From: Alphaproteobacteria bacterium
Lineage (GTDB): Bacteria; Pseudomonadota; Alphaproteobacteria; Rhodospirillales; Rhodospirillaceae
Reading direction: 5' to 3'
NCBI GenBank assembly: GCA_030604885.1
Contig: JAUVUZ010000011.1
Coordinates: 1 to 64,000 of the forward strand
DNA length: 64,000 bases
A program made the translations under genes and the position numbers. Numbering within the stretch: position 1 is the stretch's first letter; the number at the start of each line of letters is the position of its first letter. The notes under the pieces are model-generated. The model was not told where the DNA came from. It made no database searches and saw only the letters and a list, made by a program, of their open reading frames with translations. Below are positions 28,249 through 37,565 of this stretch, in pieces.

Positions 28249-30038
28249 TGCGACAGGTCCTCGCGCAGCAGTTCGAGTTCCAGCCAACGATCCTCGGCGG
28301 CGGCGCGTTCCGCGGCGATCGCGCCGAGGCGCTCGGTGGCGGCGGCGAACCCGGCCGGATCGCGGCCGAACAGGCCCGGGTCGGCGAGCCTGGCCTCCAG
28401 CTTCGCCTGCTCCACGTCGAGGGCCTCGAGCTTCGCCGGAAGCTGCTCCCACTCGCGCTGATCCTTGTAGGAGAGCTTGGCGGGCTTGCGCGGCGCCTCG
28501 GCGCGGGGCGCGGCCTTGGGCTTGTCGGCGGGGGCCGAAGCCGCCGCCGGAGCCTTGCGCTGGCGGCGGTAGTCGGAATAGCCGCCCACGTATTCGTCCA
28601 CCCGGCCGTCGCCCTCCAGCGCCCAGATCGCGGTGGCGATGCGGTCGAGGAAGTCGCGGTCGTGGCTCACCACCAGCGCCGTGCCCTCGTAGTCGGCGAG
28701 GGTTTCCTGGAGCAGGTCGAGGGTTTCGATGTCGAGGTCGTTGGTGGGTTCGTCGAGCACCAGCAGGTTCGAGGGCTTCGCCAGCGCGATCGCCAGCAGC
28801 AGGCGGTTGCGCTCGCCGCCCGAAAGCGACCCCACCGGGCTTTTCGCCTGCGCGTCCTCGAACAGGAAGTCGCGCATGTAGGACACCACGTGGCGCGGCC
28901 GTCCGCGCACCATCACCTGGTCGCCACCGTCGGGACAGAGGGTGTCCCACACCGTCTTCAGCGGGTCGAGGGCGGCGCGGCCCTGGTCGAGGTAGACCAC
29001 CTGGAGATTGGTGCCGAGCCGCACCGAGCCTTCCTGCGGCGCCAGTTCGCCCATCAGCAGCTTGAGCAGGGTGGACTTGCCCGCGCCGTTGGCGCCGACG
29101 ATGCCGACCCGGTCGCCGCGCAGCACCCGCAGCGAGGTGGGGCGGATCACCGGGCGGTCCTCCCAGGCGTAGGCCACGCCCGCCGCCTCGACCACCAGCT
29201 TGCCGGAGGGGGCGCCGCCGTCCACCCCGAGCTTGACCTGGCCGAGGCGGGCGCGCTGCTCGGCGCGCTCGCGCCGCAGCTCGCCCAGCGCCCGCAGGCG
29301 GCCCTGGTTGCGCTTGCGCCGGGCCGAGATGCCCTGGCGCGACCAGCGCGTCTCCTCGGCGATCTTCTTGTCGAGCTTGGCGCGCTCGACGCTCTCCTGT
29401 TCGAGGATCCCTTCGGACCACGCCTCGAACTCGGCGAACCCCTTGTCGAGGCGCCGGGCGACGCCGCGGTCGAGCCACACCGTCTGGCGCGTCAGGCGGC
29501 CGAGAAAGGCGCGGTCGTGGCTGATCGTCACCAGGCCGCCGCCGTAGCCCGCCAGCCGGTCCTCCAGCCATTCGATGGCCGGGAGGTCGAGGTGGTTGGT
29601 GGGTTCGTCGAGCAGCAGGATGTCCGGCTCGCCCACCAGCGCCCGGGCGATCGCCGCCCGCCGCGCCTCGCCGCCCGAAAGCGCCTTGGGGTCGGCGGCC
29701 GGGTCGAGGCCCAGCTCGGCGATCAGCGCGTCGGCGCGGAAGGTTTCGGCCGGGTCCGCCAAGCCCGCCGCCACCACGTCGCGCACCGACGCCCAGGCGG
29801 AGAGATCCGGCTCCTGCGGCAGGTAGGCGAGGCGCGTGCCGGGCTGGAGGAACCGCTCCCCCGCGTCCGCGTGCACCAGCCCGGCGGCGACCTTGAGCAG
29901 GGTGGATTTGCCCGCGCCGTTGCGCCCCACCAGGCAGATGCGGTCCCCCCGCGACACCGCGATCTCGGCGCCGTCGAACAGGACCTTGGTTCCGAACCGG
30001 AGGGAGAGTCCCCGGAGGTGCATCAGCGGAGGCGCCAC
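28245..30038 (-). CDS. ABC-F family ATPase, Uup-like
   Basis: A 597-residue soluble protein with two ATP-binding cassettes: Walker A GRNGAGKST and GANGAGKST, signatures LSGGEARR and LSGGERNR, Walker B LLLDEPTNHLD and LVLDEPTNDLD. A basic linker and a C-terminal coiled coil (YKDQREWEQLPAKLEAL onward) match Uup, which acts on ribosomes or branched DNA. I chose the GTG at 30038, giving MAPPLMHLRGLSLRFG, like the usual family start with AAGGG upstream; the longer frame adds an unlike N terminus. It is translationally coupled to the serine hydrolase. Confidence 0.9.
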   Translation of the reverse strand: MAPPLMHLRGLSLRFGTKVLFDGAEIAVSRGDRICLVGRNGAGKSTLLKVAAGLVHADAGERFLQPGTRLAYLPQEPDLSAWASVRDVVAAGLADPAETFRADALIAELGLDPAADPKALSGGEARRAAIARALVGEPDILLLDEPTNHLDLPAIEWLEDRLAGYGGGLVTISHDRAFLGRLTRQTVWLDRGVARRLDKGFAEFEAWSEGILEQESVERAKLDKKIAEETRWSRQGISARRKRNQGRLRALGELRRERAEQRARLGQVKLGVDGGAPSGKLVVEAAGVAYAWEDRPVIRPTSLRVLRGDRVGIVGANGAGKSTLLKLLMGELAPQEGSVRLGTNLQVVYLDQGRAALDPLKTVWDTLCPDGGDQVMVRGRPRHVVSYMRDFLFEDAQAKSPVGSLSGGERNRLLLAIALAKPSNLLVLDEPTNDLDIETLDLLQETLADYEGTALVVSHDRDFLDRIATAIWALEGDGRVDEYVGGYSDYRRQRKAPAAASAPADKPKAAPRAEAPRKPAKLSYKDQREWEQLPAKLEALDVEQAKLEARLADPGLFGRDPAGFAAATERLGAIAAERAAAEDRWLELELLREDLSQ

Positions 30039-30259
30039 GGCAATTCCCTTTCCATTTTCGCCGTAGGACATAGCCGCATCCGCCCGCCCGGCGCAAGACC
30101 CGGACGCCGTGGGCGACATACAAGGATAGGCGGCGGCCGAAGAAGTCCATTTCGGCGGCGTTTTGCACAAAAATTAAACAAACAATCATTTGATTTACAC
30201 GCTGCCGATTTTATGGTCTGCCTGATTCCTAGGCTATGGCGGCAGCGGGGGTGCAGGAC

Positions 30260-32272
30260 ATGGTGAAACTCGGGGATATTTCAGTCGGAACAAAAATCTG
30301 GGGCGGTTTTCTTGCCCTGCTCGGGTTTCTCGTGCTGATCGCCGCGGTGGCGACTCTGCGCTTCGACGCGCTGCGCGACGGCATCGCCGATTATCAGGCG
30401 ATTGCCTCCGACGCGGCCACGGTGTCGGAAATCAAGGCCCGCACCCTGCGCGCCCAGGTGCAGGCGCAGGAGTTCGTCGCCCGCCCGTCGGCGGAAGGTT
30501 CGGCCGCCGCCCTCGCCTCGGTGAAGGGCGCGCGCGAGGCGGTGGCGAGCGTGCTCGGCCGCGCCGCCGACCCGCAGTGGAAGACCCTGCTGGGGGAAAT
30601 CGACGCCTCCCTCGCCGCCTACGGCACGGCGTTCGCCGAGGTCTCGACCCTGCAACTGCGGATGAGCGAAACCGCCCAGGGCAGCAACGAGCGCATCGCC
30701 TTCGACCTCGAACGCAAGCTCGCCCGCCTGGTCAAGGAGGCGACGACGGAGGGCGAAACCGACATGGCGTTCCGCTTTTCCCAGTCGCTGCGGGCGCTGC
30801 TGGTGGCGCGCGTCTACTTCACCAAGTACATGGACGGCTTCGCCGACGCCAACGCCGAGCGCGTCGCCCGCGAGTTCGAGGCGATGGCCTCGGAACTCAA
30901 GAGCGTGCGGGCGCGCCTCTATTCGGGCGACCGGCGCGACCTGCTCGACCAGATGCTCGGCAGCGGCGCCACCTACGCCGAGGGCCTCGCCGAAATCCGC
31001 AAGGACGCCGAGGCGCGCAACGGCATCGTCGCCACCCGCCTCGAGCCGCTGGGGGAACGCACCGTCGGCCAGGTGGCGCGTTTCGACGAAATGGCGGAAG
31101 CGCAGAAGCAGGCCCGCGCCGAGGCGATGCGCGCCGACGCCGGGTCCGCCTACGCGATCGTCGCCGCCACCTCGGCCCTCAGCATCGTCCTCACCCTGGC
31201 AATGGCGAAACTCCTCTCCGGCGGCATCGCCGGGCCGGTGCGGCGGATGACCGCGGCGATGAAAAGCCTCGCCGACAAGGACATGTCGACGGAGATCCCG
31301 GCGCGCGAAAACCGCGACGAGATCGGCGAAATGGCGCGGGCGGTGCAGGTGTTCAAGGACAACATGATCCTCGCCGACCGCCTCGCCGCCGAGCAGGCCG
31401 AGGCGCAGGCGGCGCAGATCGCCCGCGCCGACGCCCTCGCCCGCCTCACCCACGGCTTCGACGGCGAGGTGGGCGCCCTGCTTCAGGCCCTCGCCGGGGC
31501 GGGCAACCAGATGCAGGCCTCCGCCAAGGCTATGTCGGGGCAGGCGGAGGATTCGCTGGAGCGCGCCGCCGCCACCGCCGCCGCCGCCGATCAGGCCTCC
31601 GCCAACGTGCAGACCGTCGCCTCCACCGCCGAACAGCTCTCCGCCTCGATCGGCGAGATCAGCCGCCAGATGGAACAGGCGGCGGCGGTGGCGAGCGCGG
31701 CGGCGGAGCAGTCGGAACAGGCGTCCGAGGTGATCAAGAGCCTCGCCGCCTCCGCCGCGCGCATCGGCGACATCGTCCACCTCATCACCGACATCGCCGA
31801 GAACACCAACCTCCTCGCGCTCAACGCCACCATCGAGGCGGCGCGCGCGGGCGAGATGGGCAAGGGCTTCGCGGTGGTGGCAGGCGAGGTCAAGACCCTC
31901 GCCAACCAGACCGCCAAGGCCACCGAGGAGATCGGCCGCCAGATCCGCTCGGTGCAGGGCGAGACCGGCACCGCGGTCTCGGCCATCGAGGGCATCGCCC
32001 GCCGCATCGCCGAACTCTCCGACATCGCCCAGTCGGTGGCGGCGGCGGTGGAGCAGCAGAACGCCGCGACCCGCGAGATCGCCCGCAACGTGCAGCAGGC
32101 GGCGCAGGGCGCGGGCAACGTCACCGACAACATCCAGGGCGTCGCCCGCGCCGCCGAGCAGACCGGCCGCGCGGCGGAAGAGGTTCTGACGGCGGCGGGC
32201 CAGCTGTTCGCCCAGACCGACGGCATGAAGCAACTGGTGGAATCCTTCCTCGGGCGGGTACGCGCCGCCTGA
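30260..32272 (+). CDS. methyl-accepting chemotaxis protein
   Basis: A 670-residue transmembrane chemoreceptor. TM1 (residues ~14-35) and TM2 (~300-322) flank a helical periplasmic sensor of about 260 residues, large enough for a two-module (HBM-like) bundle. A HAMP domain follows ([20 protein letters not shown]), then the signalling hairpin with [20 protein letters not shown] at its tip. I chose the ATG at 30260, giving [10 protein letters not shown]; an in-frame ATG eight codons earlier has no ribosome binding site. A GCCGATTT box in the leader resembles a sigma28 -10 element. No che genes are nearby. Confidence 0.92.
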   Translation: MVKLGDISVGTKIWGGFLALLGFLVLIAAVATLRFDALRDGIADYQAIASDAATVSEIKARTLRAQVQAQEFVARPSAEGSAAALASVKGAREAVASVLGRAADPQWKTLLGEIDASLAAYGTAFAEVSTLQLRMSETAQGSNERIAFDLERKLARLVKEATTEGETDMAFRFSQSLRALLVARVYFTKYMDGFADANAERVAREFEAMASELKSVRARLYSGDRRDLLDQMLGSGATYAEGLAEIRKDAEARNGIVATRLEPLGERTVGQVARFDEMAEAQKQARAEAMRADAGSAYAIVAATSALSIVLTLAMAKLLSGGIAGPVRRMTAAMKSLADKDMSTEIPARENRDEIGEMARAVQVFKDNMILADRLAAEQAEAQAAQIARADALARLTHGFDGEVGALLQALAGAGNQMQASAKAMSGQAEDSLERAAATAAAADQASANVQTVASTAEQLSASIGEISRQMEQAAAVASAAAEQSEQASEVIKSLAASAARIGDIVHLITDIAENTNLLALNATIEAARAGEMGKGFAVVAGEVKTLANQTAKATEEIGRQIRSVQGETGTAVSAIEGIARRIAELSDIAQSVAAAVEQQNAATREIARNVQQAAQGAGNVTDNIQGVARAAEQTGRAAEEVLTAAGQLFAQTDGMKQLVESFLGRVRAA

Positions 32273-32302
32273 GCTTGCGCCGCCCGCGTCCGCCGCCCTA
32301 TC

Positions 32303-32333
32303 CTCCCCCGGAACGCGCTTCCGGGGGAGTTTT
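32303..32333 (+). terminator. terminator hairpin overlapping the next ribosome binding site
   Basis: A perfect 11-bp stem (CTCCCCCGGAA, 32303-32313, with 32319-32329) and a five-base loop are followed by TTTT. It looks like the terminator of the chemoreceptor gene. Its right arm contains GGGGGAG, the only Shine-Dalgarno for the ATG at 32337, so any read-through RNA would have that site hidden. Confidence 0.7.
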
Positions 32334-32336
32334 CGC

Positions 32337-33101
32337 ATGCCGCGCATCGTTTCGCTGGTGCCGAGCCTGACCGAGCTGTGCTTCGACCTCGGCCTCGGCG
32401 ACCACGTCGTCGGCCGCACCGACTTCTGCATCGCGCCCGTCGAGCGGGTGGCGGCGATCCCGAGCGTCGGCGGCCCGGGCAGCGTCGACGCGGCGCGGCT
32501 CGCCGCCCTGGCGCCCACCCACGTGCTGATGAGCCCCGAGGAAAACGGCCCCGCCGCCCCGGCCTTGGCGGTGGCGTGCGGCGCCGAGGCGGTGTCGGTG
32601 CAGCCGCAGCGGCCGGAGGACAACCGCGCCCTCTACCGCCGCCTCGGCGCGCTGTTCGGCCGCGAAGCCGAGGCCGAAGCCCTGGCGGCCCGCCTCGACG
32701 CCGCCCTCGCCGCCGCCCGCGCCTGCCGCGAGACGACGCCGACGCTCTCGGTGCTGCCGCTGCTGTGGAAGGATCCGTGGGTGAGCGCGGGTACGGACAC
32801 CTACGTCGGCGCGATGCTCGCCGCCGTGGGCCTCGAAACCGTCGCGCCGGGGGCGCGCTACCCCCGCCTGGCCGATCTCGCGGCGGCGGCGGCGGCGGCG
32901 GATTGGCTCCTGCCCGCCACCGAACCCTACCCCTTCTCCGAGGAAAACGCTCAGGAAATCCGGGAGCGTCTCGGTCGCGCGACGGTGGAACGGGTGAGCG
33001 GCGAGGCGCTCGCGTGGTATGGCAGCCGGGCGATCCCGGCGCTGGCGGATCTGGCGGCGCTGAAACGGCGCCTCCTCGACAGGAGCGGGCGGCGCCCCTA
33101 A
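32337..33101 (+). CDS. helical-backbone metal receptor-like protein (BtuF-like)
   Basis: A 254-residue protein of the periplasmic-binding fold class III (BtuF/cobalamin- and metal-receptor-like). The start [29 protein letters not shown] is the family's first lobe, and [17 protein letters not shown] continues it. No signal peptide or lipobox is present, so unlike true BtuF it should stay in the cytoplasm. No permease or ATPase genes are adjacent. Such orphan cytoplasmic members are common and their role is unclear. Its ribosome binding site lies in the hairpin at 32303-32333. Confidence 0.75.
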   Translation: MPRIVSLVPSLTELCFDLGLGDHVVGRTDFCIAPVERVAAIPSVGGPGSVDAARLAALAPTHVLMSPEENGPAAPALAVACGAEAVSVQPQRPEDNRALYRRLGALFGREAEAEALAARLDAALAAARACRETTPTLSVLPLLWKDPWVSAGTDTYVGAMLAAVGLETVAPGARYPRLADLAAAAAAADWLLPATEPYPFSEENAQEIRERLGRATVERVSGEALAWYGSRAIPALADLAALKRRLLDRSGRRP

Positions 33102-33136
33102 ATCCGATTCCCCCTTCAACCGTTCGGAGATCCGCC

Positions 33137-33604
33137 ATGACCACTGCCACCGCAACCTTCGGCGCCGGGTGCTTCTGGGGCGTGGAGGAACGCTTCCGCA
33201 AGTTGCCGGGGGTCAAGGAGGTGACCGTCGGCTATTCCGGCGGCCTCACCGAGAATCCCACCTACCGGCAGGTCTGCACCGACGAGACCGGCCACGCCGA
33301 GGTGGCGCAGGTGGTCTACGACGCCGACGCGATCACTTACGAGCAGCTTCTGGACGCGTTCTTCGAGATGCACGACCCGACCCAGGTCAACCGCCAGGGG
33401 CCGGACGTGGGGCGCCAGTACCGCTCGGTGATCTTTTTCCACGACACCATGCAGGAGGCCCAGGCCAAGGCGAAGATCGAGGCGCTCTCGGCGGGCTTCC
33501 CCCTGCCGATCGCGACCGAGATCGTCCCCGCCGGGGCGTTCTGGCCCGCCGAGGAGTATCACCAGCGGTATCTGGAAAAGAACGCCGGGCCGTTCTGCCG
33601 CTGA
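33137..33604 (+). CDS. msrA: peptide-methionine (S)-S-oxide reductase MsrA
   Basis: A 155-residue repair enzyme that reduces methionine-S-sulfoxide in proteins. The catalytic motif [10 protein letters not shown] holds Cys12, and the conserved [37 protein letters not shown] and [10 protein letters not shown] segments follow. The family's resolving Cys may be the one in the C-terminal PFCR. CGGAG upstream supports the start at 33137. A hairpin covers its stop codon between the convergent genes. Confidence 0.96.
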   Translation: MTTATATFGAGCFWGVEERFRKLPGVKEVTVGYSGGLTENPTYRQVCTDETGHAEVAQVVYDADAITYEQLLDAFFEMHDPTQVNRQGPDVGRQYRSVIFFHDTMQEAQAKAKIEALSAGFPLPIATEIVPAGAFWPAEEYHQRYLEKNAGPFCR

Positions 33605-33617
33605 CGCGCGGCAGAAC
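33592..33617. terminator. hairpin between convergent genes
   Basis: A perfect 10-bp inverted repeat (GTTCTGCCGC, 33592-33601, with 33608-33617) has the msrA stop codon in its loop. It lies between msrA and the convergent gene ending at 33634 and could act in both directions, but no T run follows on either side. Confidence 0.4.
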
Positions 33618-33633
33618 CGGCCGGAGTTGGCGT

Positions 33634-34134
33634 TCAGTGGAGGGTGACGTCGCCGTTGATCGGCGAGCTTTCCCACGTCCACGACGGTTCGGCGGCGCGC
33701 AGGGCATCCTGCAATTCCGCCCAATTGGGCATGCCGCCGAGCTGATCGATGAGCTGGTCGAGCAGGCCGGTCATGGTGTAGGTGAAGACGCCTTCGTCCC
33801 GTGCGACGGTGTTGAGGACGAGGCAGGATTCCGAGACGTCGCGCATGATCGCGCCCGCGCGGGCCTCCGCCGCCTTCGGCAGCATGATGGTAATCGGCTC
33901 CGCCGCCGGAGTCTTGATGGTGGTCAGGACCCGCCCGAGCACATGCTCGCGCACCTGGTCGTCGAAGACCCGGGCCGCGTCCTCGCCACCCTGCAGGGTG
34001 ACGACGTCACGGAGATGGCGCAGCCCCGAAAGGATGCCGGAAACCGCCGCGTCGCGCCCCGACAGCTTCGCCGCGGTGCGCACCGAGGCGCCGATCATCC
34101 GATGGATCGTCTCTCTGGTCTGGGTGTTGGACAT
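33634..34134 (-). CDS. hypothetical protein
   Basis: A 166-residue soluble protein that I do not recognise. The first 70 residues are predicted helical and charged (RETIHRMIGASVRTAAKL, HLRDVVTLQGGEDAARVF); the middle holds ITIMLPKAAEARAGAIMRDV and a single Cys in ESCLVLNTVA; the end is Trp-rich (PSWTWESSPINGDVTLH). There are no membrane segments or signal peptide. GGAGG eight bases before the ATG at 34134 supports a real gene. It stands alone between msrA and the amino acid transporter operon. Confidence 0.65.
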   Translation of the reverse strand: MSNTQTRETIHRMIGASVRTAAKLSGRDAAVSGILSGLRHLRDVVTLQGGEDAARVFDDQVREHVLGRVLTTIKTPAAEPITIMLPKAAEARAGAIMRDVSESCLVLNTVARDEGVFTYTMTGLLDQLIDQLGGMPNWAELQDALRAAEPSWTWESSPINGDVTLH

Positions 34135-34418
34135 GTCGATATCCTCCGATAAAGCGATATCCGGCCCGTCCTCGATCGGCCGCCGACGCGCTCCGACCCG
34201 AGGTTGTGCAGGGGCCCGAGGTTCGGCGCCTCCTCCGCACCAACTCTATGTGGGGTTGCAGCTCCCGCCCGGCAATGTCTCCCCACCCCCGCGCCCCGCG
34301 TGTATCGCGACATTGGACTTCCCCGCCCCGGCGCGGTAAAAGGGGCGAATCCTATCGATGCCGGTCGCGCGCCTCCGCGCGTCTCCGCACCGCCCGATCA
34401 AGACATGGGAAGGCCCTG

Positions 34419-35201
34419 TTGAACGAAACGAACGCTTCGCGAGCGGCGCTGGAGGTCATCGACCTGCACAAACGCTTCGGCAACCTGGAAGTGCTGAAGG
34501 GGATTTCGCTCACCGCCCACACCGGCGACGTGATCTCGATCATCGGTTCGAGCGGATCGGGCAAGAGCACCTTTCTCCGCTGCGTCAACCTGCTCGAATC
34601 GCCGAACGGCGGCCGCATCCGCCTCGACGGCGAGGAACTGGCGCTCAAAGACACCGCCCAGGGCCTGGTGACCGCGGATTCGAAGCAGCTCCAGCGCCTG
34701 CGCGCGGGCATCGGCTTCGTGTTCCAGAGCTTCAACCTGTGGCCGCACATGACCATCCTCGAAAACATCATCGAGGCGCCGGTCCACGTGAAGGGGATCG
34801 CGAAACAGGACGCGGTCGCCGCCGCCGAGGCGCTGCTGGAGAAGGTCGGCCTCGCCGACCGCCGCGACTTCTACCCCAACCACCTCTCGGGCGGCCAACA
34901 GCAGCGCGCGGCGATCGCCCGCTGCCTCGCCATGGAACCCAAGGTGCTGCTGTTCGACGAGCCCACCAGCGCGCTCGACCCCGAACTCGTCAACGAGGTG
35001 CTGCAGGTGATGCGCGGCCTCGCCGAGGAGGGCCGCACGATGCTGATCGTCACCCACGAGATGCGCTTCGCGCGCGAGGTTTCGAGCCACATCATGTTCC
35101 TGCATCAGGGGCAGGTCGAGGAGTTCGGTCCGCCGTCCCAGGTGTTCAGCGCGCCGAAGTCGGAACGCTGCCGCCAGTTCCTCGAAAACCACCTGAACTA
35201 G
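34419..35201 (+). CDS. polar amino acid ABC transporter, ATP-binding protein
   Basis: A 260-residue ATPase of the HisP/GlnQ/ArtP group. Walker A is GSSGSGKST, the Q-loop FVFQSFNLWPHMT, the signature LSGGQQQR, Walker B VLLFDEPTSALD, and the switch His lies in IVTHEM. I chose the TTG at 34419: GGAAGG lies about six bases upstream and it gives a normal N terminus (LNETNASRAALEVIDLHKRFG), while no ATG is available in frame nearby. It is the first gene of a four-gene transporter operon. Confidence 0.92.
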   Translation: MNETNASRAALEVIDLHKRFGNLEVLKGISLTAHTGDVISIIGSSGSGKSTFLRCVNLLESPNGGRIRLDGEELALKDTAQGLVTADSKQLQRLRAGIGFVFQSFNLWPHMTILENIIEAPVHVKGIAKQDAVAAAEALLEKVGLADRRDFYPNHLSGGQQQRAAIARCLAMEPKVLLFDEPTSALDPELVNEVLQVMRGLAEEGRTMLIVTHEMRFAREVSSHIMFLHQGQVEEFGPPSQVFSAPKSERCRQFLENHLN

Positions 35202-35254
35202 GGGTGTCGCCGCGGCGCGGCGTCGGTCAACAAACCAATAAGGGGAGACTTTCC

Positions 35255-36010
35255 GTGAAAACCTGGATTCGTTCGCTTCTGGCGGTGGGTGCGATGATGG
35301 TGGCCGGCTCCGCCGCGGCCGAGGCCAAAGACGTTCTCCGCATCGGCTCCGAGGGCGCCTACCCGCCCTTCAACATGATCGACAAGGACGGCAAGCTCCA
35401 GGGCTTCGACATCGACATCGCCAACGCCCTGTGCGCCGAGATGAAGGTCGAGTGCGTGTTCGTCACCCAGGATTGGGACGGCATCATCCCCGGCCTGCTG
35501 GCGAAGAAGTACGACGCCATCGTCGCCTCGATGTCGGACACGCCGGAGCGGCGCAAGGCGGTGGCCTTCAGCAACAAGTACTATTCCAACATGCTGCGCT
35601 TCGCCGCGCCCAAGGGCACCAAGCTCGCCCCCACCGCCGAGGGGATGAAGGGCAAGACCATCGGCGCGCAGCGCGCCACCATCGCCGCCCAGTATGCTCG
35701 CGACAAGTTCAAGGGCGCCGAGGTGAAGGTCTACGACACCCAGGAGAACGCCTGGCTCGACCTCGCCGCCGGGCGCACCGACGCGGTGCTCGCCGACATG
35801 CTGGTGGCCTACGAATGGCTCCAGTCGACGGACGGCGCCAACTACGCCTTCCTCGGCGAGCCCTTCGACATCGACGACAAGATCTCCATCGCCGTGCGCA
35901 AGCAGGACAAGGAACTGGTGAAGAAGCTCAACGCCGCGATCGACGCGATCCGCGCCAACGGCACGTATCAGAAGATCAACGCCAAGTACTTCCCCTTCGA
36001 CATCTATTGA
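35255..36010 (+). CDS. polar amino acid ABC transporter, substrate-binding protein
   Basis: A 251-residue periplasmic protein of the family-3 solute-binding type (HisJ/ArgT/AotJ). A signal peptide (RSLLAVGAMMVAGSAAAEA) is followed by LRIGSEGAYPPFNMIDKDGKLQGFDIDIA, the ligand-binding opening of this family. SMSDTPERRKAVAFSNKYY and GAQRATIAAQYA are also typical of basic amino acid binders, so arginine, ornithine, lysine or histidine is likely. The GTG at 35255 has AGGGGAGA eight bases upstream. An inter-gene hairpin follows. Confidence 0.92.
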   Translation: MKTWIRSLLAVGAMMVAGSAAAEAKDVLRIGSEGAYPPFNMIDKDGKLQGFDIDIANALCAEMKVECVFVTQDWDGIIPGLLAKKYDAIVASMSDTPERRKAVAFSNKYYSNMLRFAAPKGTKLAPTAEGMKGKTIGAQRATIAAQYARDKFKGAEVKVYDTQENAWLDLAAGRTDAVLADMLVAYEWLQSTDGANYAFLGEPFDIDDKISIAVRKQDKELVKKLNAAIDAIRANGTYQKINAKYFPFDIY

Positions 36011-36021
36011 TCCCCACCCCT

Positions 36022-36050
36022 GCCGCCGCCCCGCGCCCCGGGGCGGCGGC
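36022..36050 (+). other. inter-gene hairpin in the transporter operon
   Basis: A perfect 11-bp stem (GCCGCCGCCCC, 36022-36032, with 36040-36050) between the binding-protein and permease genes. Such structures often protect upstream RNA from 3' decay and so raise binding protein over permease levels. No T run follows, so it is not a full terminator. Confidence 0.5.
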
Positions 36051-36068
36051 GCTTGATGGAACTCCGGC

Positions 36069-36767
36069 ATGATCGACCTGCACGGCTTCGGCCTTCAGCT
36101 CGCGATGGGCGCCCTGATGACCGTCGAGATCGCGCTCGGCGCCTGCGCGCTCGGGCTGGTCCTCGGCCTCGGCTGCGCGGCGATGCGGCTTTCGGGCGTC
36201 AAGCCCCTGGTGGCGATCGCGCAGGCCTACACCACGGTCATCCGCGGCATCCCCGAACTGCTGGTGGTGCTGCTGGTCTACTTCGGCTCGGCGCGGGTGC
36301 TCACCGGCATCGCCGAGAGCCTGGGCTACGACGAATACGTGGAGCTGTCGCCCTTCGTCGCGGGCGTGATCGCCCTCGGCCTCACCTTCGGCGCCTACGC
36401 CGCCGAGGTGTTCCGCGGCGCCTTCCTCGCCGTGCCCCTCGGGCAGATCGAGGCGGCGCGCGCCCTCGGCATGTCGCCCGCGCACGCCTTCCGCCGCATT
36501 CTTCTGCCCCAGGTCTGGCGCATCGCGCTGCCGGGGCTGGGCAACCTCTTCCTGGTGCTGCTGAAGGACACCTCGCTGGTGTCGGTGGCGGGGATGGAGG
36601 AGCTGATGCGCAAAACCTCCATCGCTGTGTCGTTCACCAAGGAGCCGTTCACCTTCTTCGCGGTGGCGACGGTGATGTATCTCGGCATGACGGTGATCTG
36701 CACCGCGGTGCTGCACGTGATGGAACGCCGCGCCAACCTGGGCTATCGCCCGCTGACGACGATCTGA
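36069..36767 (+). CDS. polar amino acid ABC transporter, permease (HisQ-like)
   Basis: A 232-residue inner-membrane permease with about five helices. The EAA loop reads EAARALGMSPAHAFRRILLPQVWRIALPG (start ~133), which docks on the ATPase. The N-terminal GALMTVEIALGACALGLVLG and TTVIRGIPELLVVLLVYFG are typical of the HisQ/ArtQ branch. It lies 58 bases after the binding-protein gene, past a hairpin, and 10 bases before the second permease. Confidence 0.92.
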   Translation: MIDLHGFGLQLAMGALMTVEIALGACALGLVLGLGCAAMRLSGVKPLVAIAQAYTTVIRGIPELLVVLLVYFGSARVLTGIAESLGYDEYVELSPFVAGVIALGLTFGAYAAEVFRGAFLAVPLGQIEAARALGMSPAHAFRRILLPQVWRIALPGLGNLFLVLLKDTSLVSVAGMEELMRKTSIAVSFTKEPFTFFAVATVMYLGMTVICTAVLHVMERRANLGYRPLTTI

Positions 36768-36777
36768 GGCCCGGGGC

Positions 36778-37476
36778 ATGGACGACATCATCGAACGCCT
36801 GCCGGAAATGCTGATCGGCGCGGTCACCACCGTCGAGCTGACCCTGCTCGCGCTGGTCTTCGGCATCGTTCTCGCGGTACCCACGGCGCTGGCGCGCACC
36901 TCGCGCCACCTCGCGGTGCGGGCGGTGCCCTACGCCTACATCTTCGTGTTCCGCGGTTCGCCGCTGCTGGTGCAGATGTTCCTGCTCTACTACGGCCTGT
37001 CGCAGTTCGCCTGGATCCGCGAGAGCGCGCTGTGGCCGATCCTGCGCCAGCCCTACTGGTGCGCGGTGATCGCCTTCGCCCTCAACACCGGGGCCTACAC
37101 CGCCGAGATCCTGCGCGGCGGCATCCAGTCGATCCCCAAGGGCGAGATCGAGGCGGCCAAGGCGTGCGGCATGTCGCCGTTCCTGATGACCCGCCGGATC
37201 GTCCTCCCCCGCGCCTTCCGCATCGCGTGGCCCGCCTACGGCAACGAGGTGATCTTCATGCTCAAGGGATCGGCGCTCGCCAGCACCATCACCCTGCTCG
37301 ACATCACCGGCATGGCGCGCTCGATCATCGCCGAGAACTATCTGGCGCTCGAATTCTTCGGCATCGCCGGGGTGCTCTATCTGCTGATCTCGTGGGCGTT
37401 CATGCGGGTGCTGCGCGCGGTCGAGGGGCGGCTGAACGGCCACCTCCGCCCGCCGCCCGAGCCGGTGAAGACATAA
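36778..37476 (+). CDS. polar amino acid ABC transporter, permease (HisM-like)
   Basis: A 232-residue partner permease. TTVELTLLALVFGIVLAVPTAL, YIFVFRGSPLLVQMFLLYYGL and the EAA loop EAAKACGMSPFLMTRRIVLP match the HisM/ArtM branch. The two permeases would form the heterodimeric pore with two copies of the ATPase. It is the last gene of the operon; no clear terminator is seen before the next gene at 37566. Confidence 0.92.
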   Translation: MDDIIERLPEMLIGAVTTVELTLLALVFGIVLAVPTALARTSRHLAVRAVPYAYIFVFRGSPLLVQMFLLYYGLSQFAWIRESALWPILRQPYWCAVIAFALNTGAYTAEILRGGIQSIPKGEIEAAKACGMSPFLMTRRIVLPRAFRIAWPAYGNEVIFMLKGSALASTITLLDITGMARSIIAENYLALEFFGIAGVLYLLISWAFMRVLRAVEGRLNGHLRPPPEPVKT

Positions 37477-37565
37477 CCCCCGCGCGTGCCCCGGTTTTCG
37501 GCGTGCGTTCGTCGGGGAACCGGGTATGATGGCATGCAACGCTCTGAGCCGAAGTACGGAGTCTG

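Noticed and set aside
30039-30170. N-terminal extension of the ABC-F ATPase
   Set aside because: The extra 44 residues resemble nothing in the family, while the GTG at 30038 gives the usual MAPPL-type start with AAGGG upstream.
30236-30259. Earlier ATG for the chemoreceptor
   Set aside because: It has no ribosome binding site and adds MAAAGVQD before a normal MCP start. The ATG at 30260 is preferred, although not proven.
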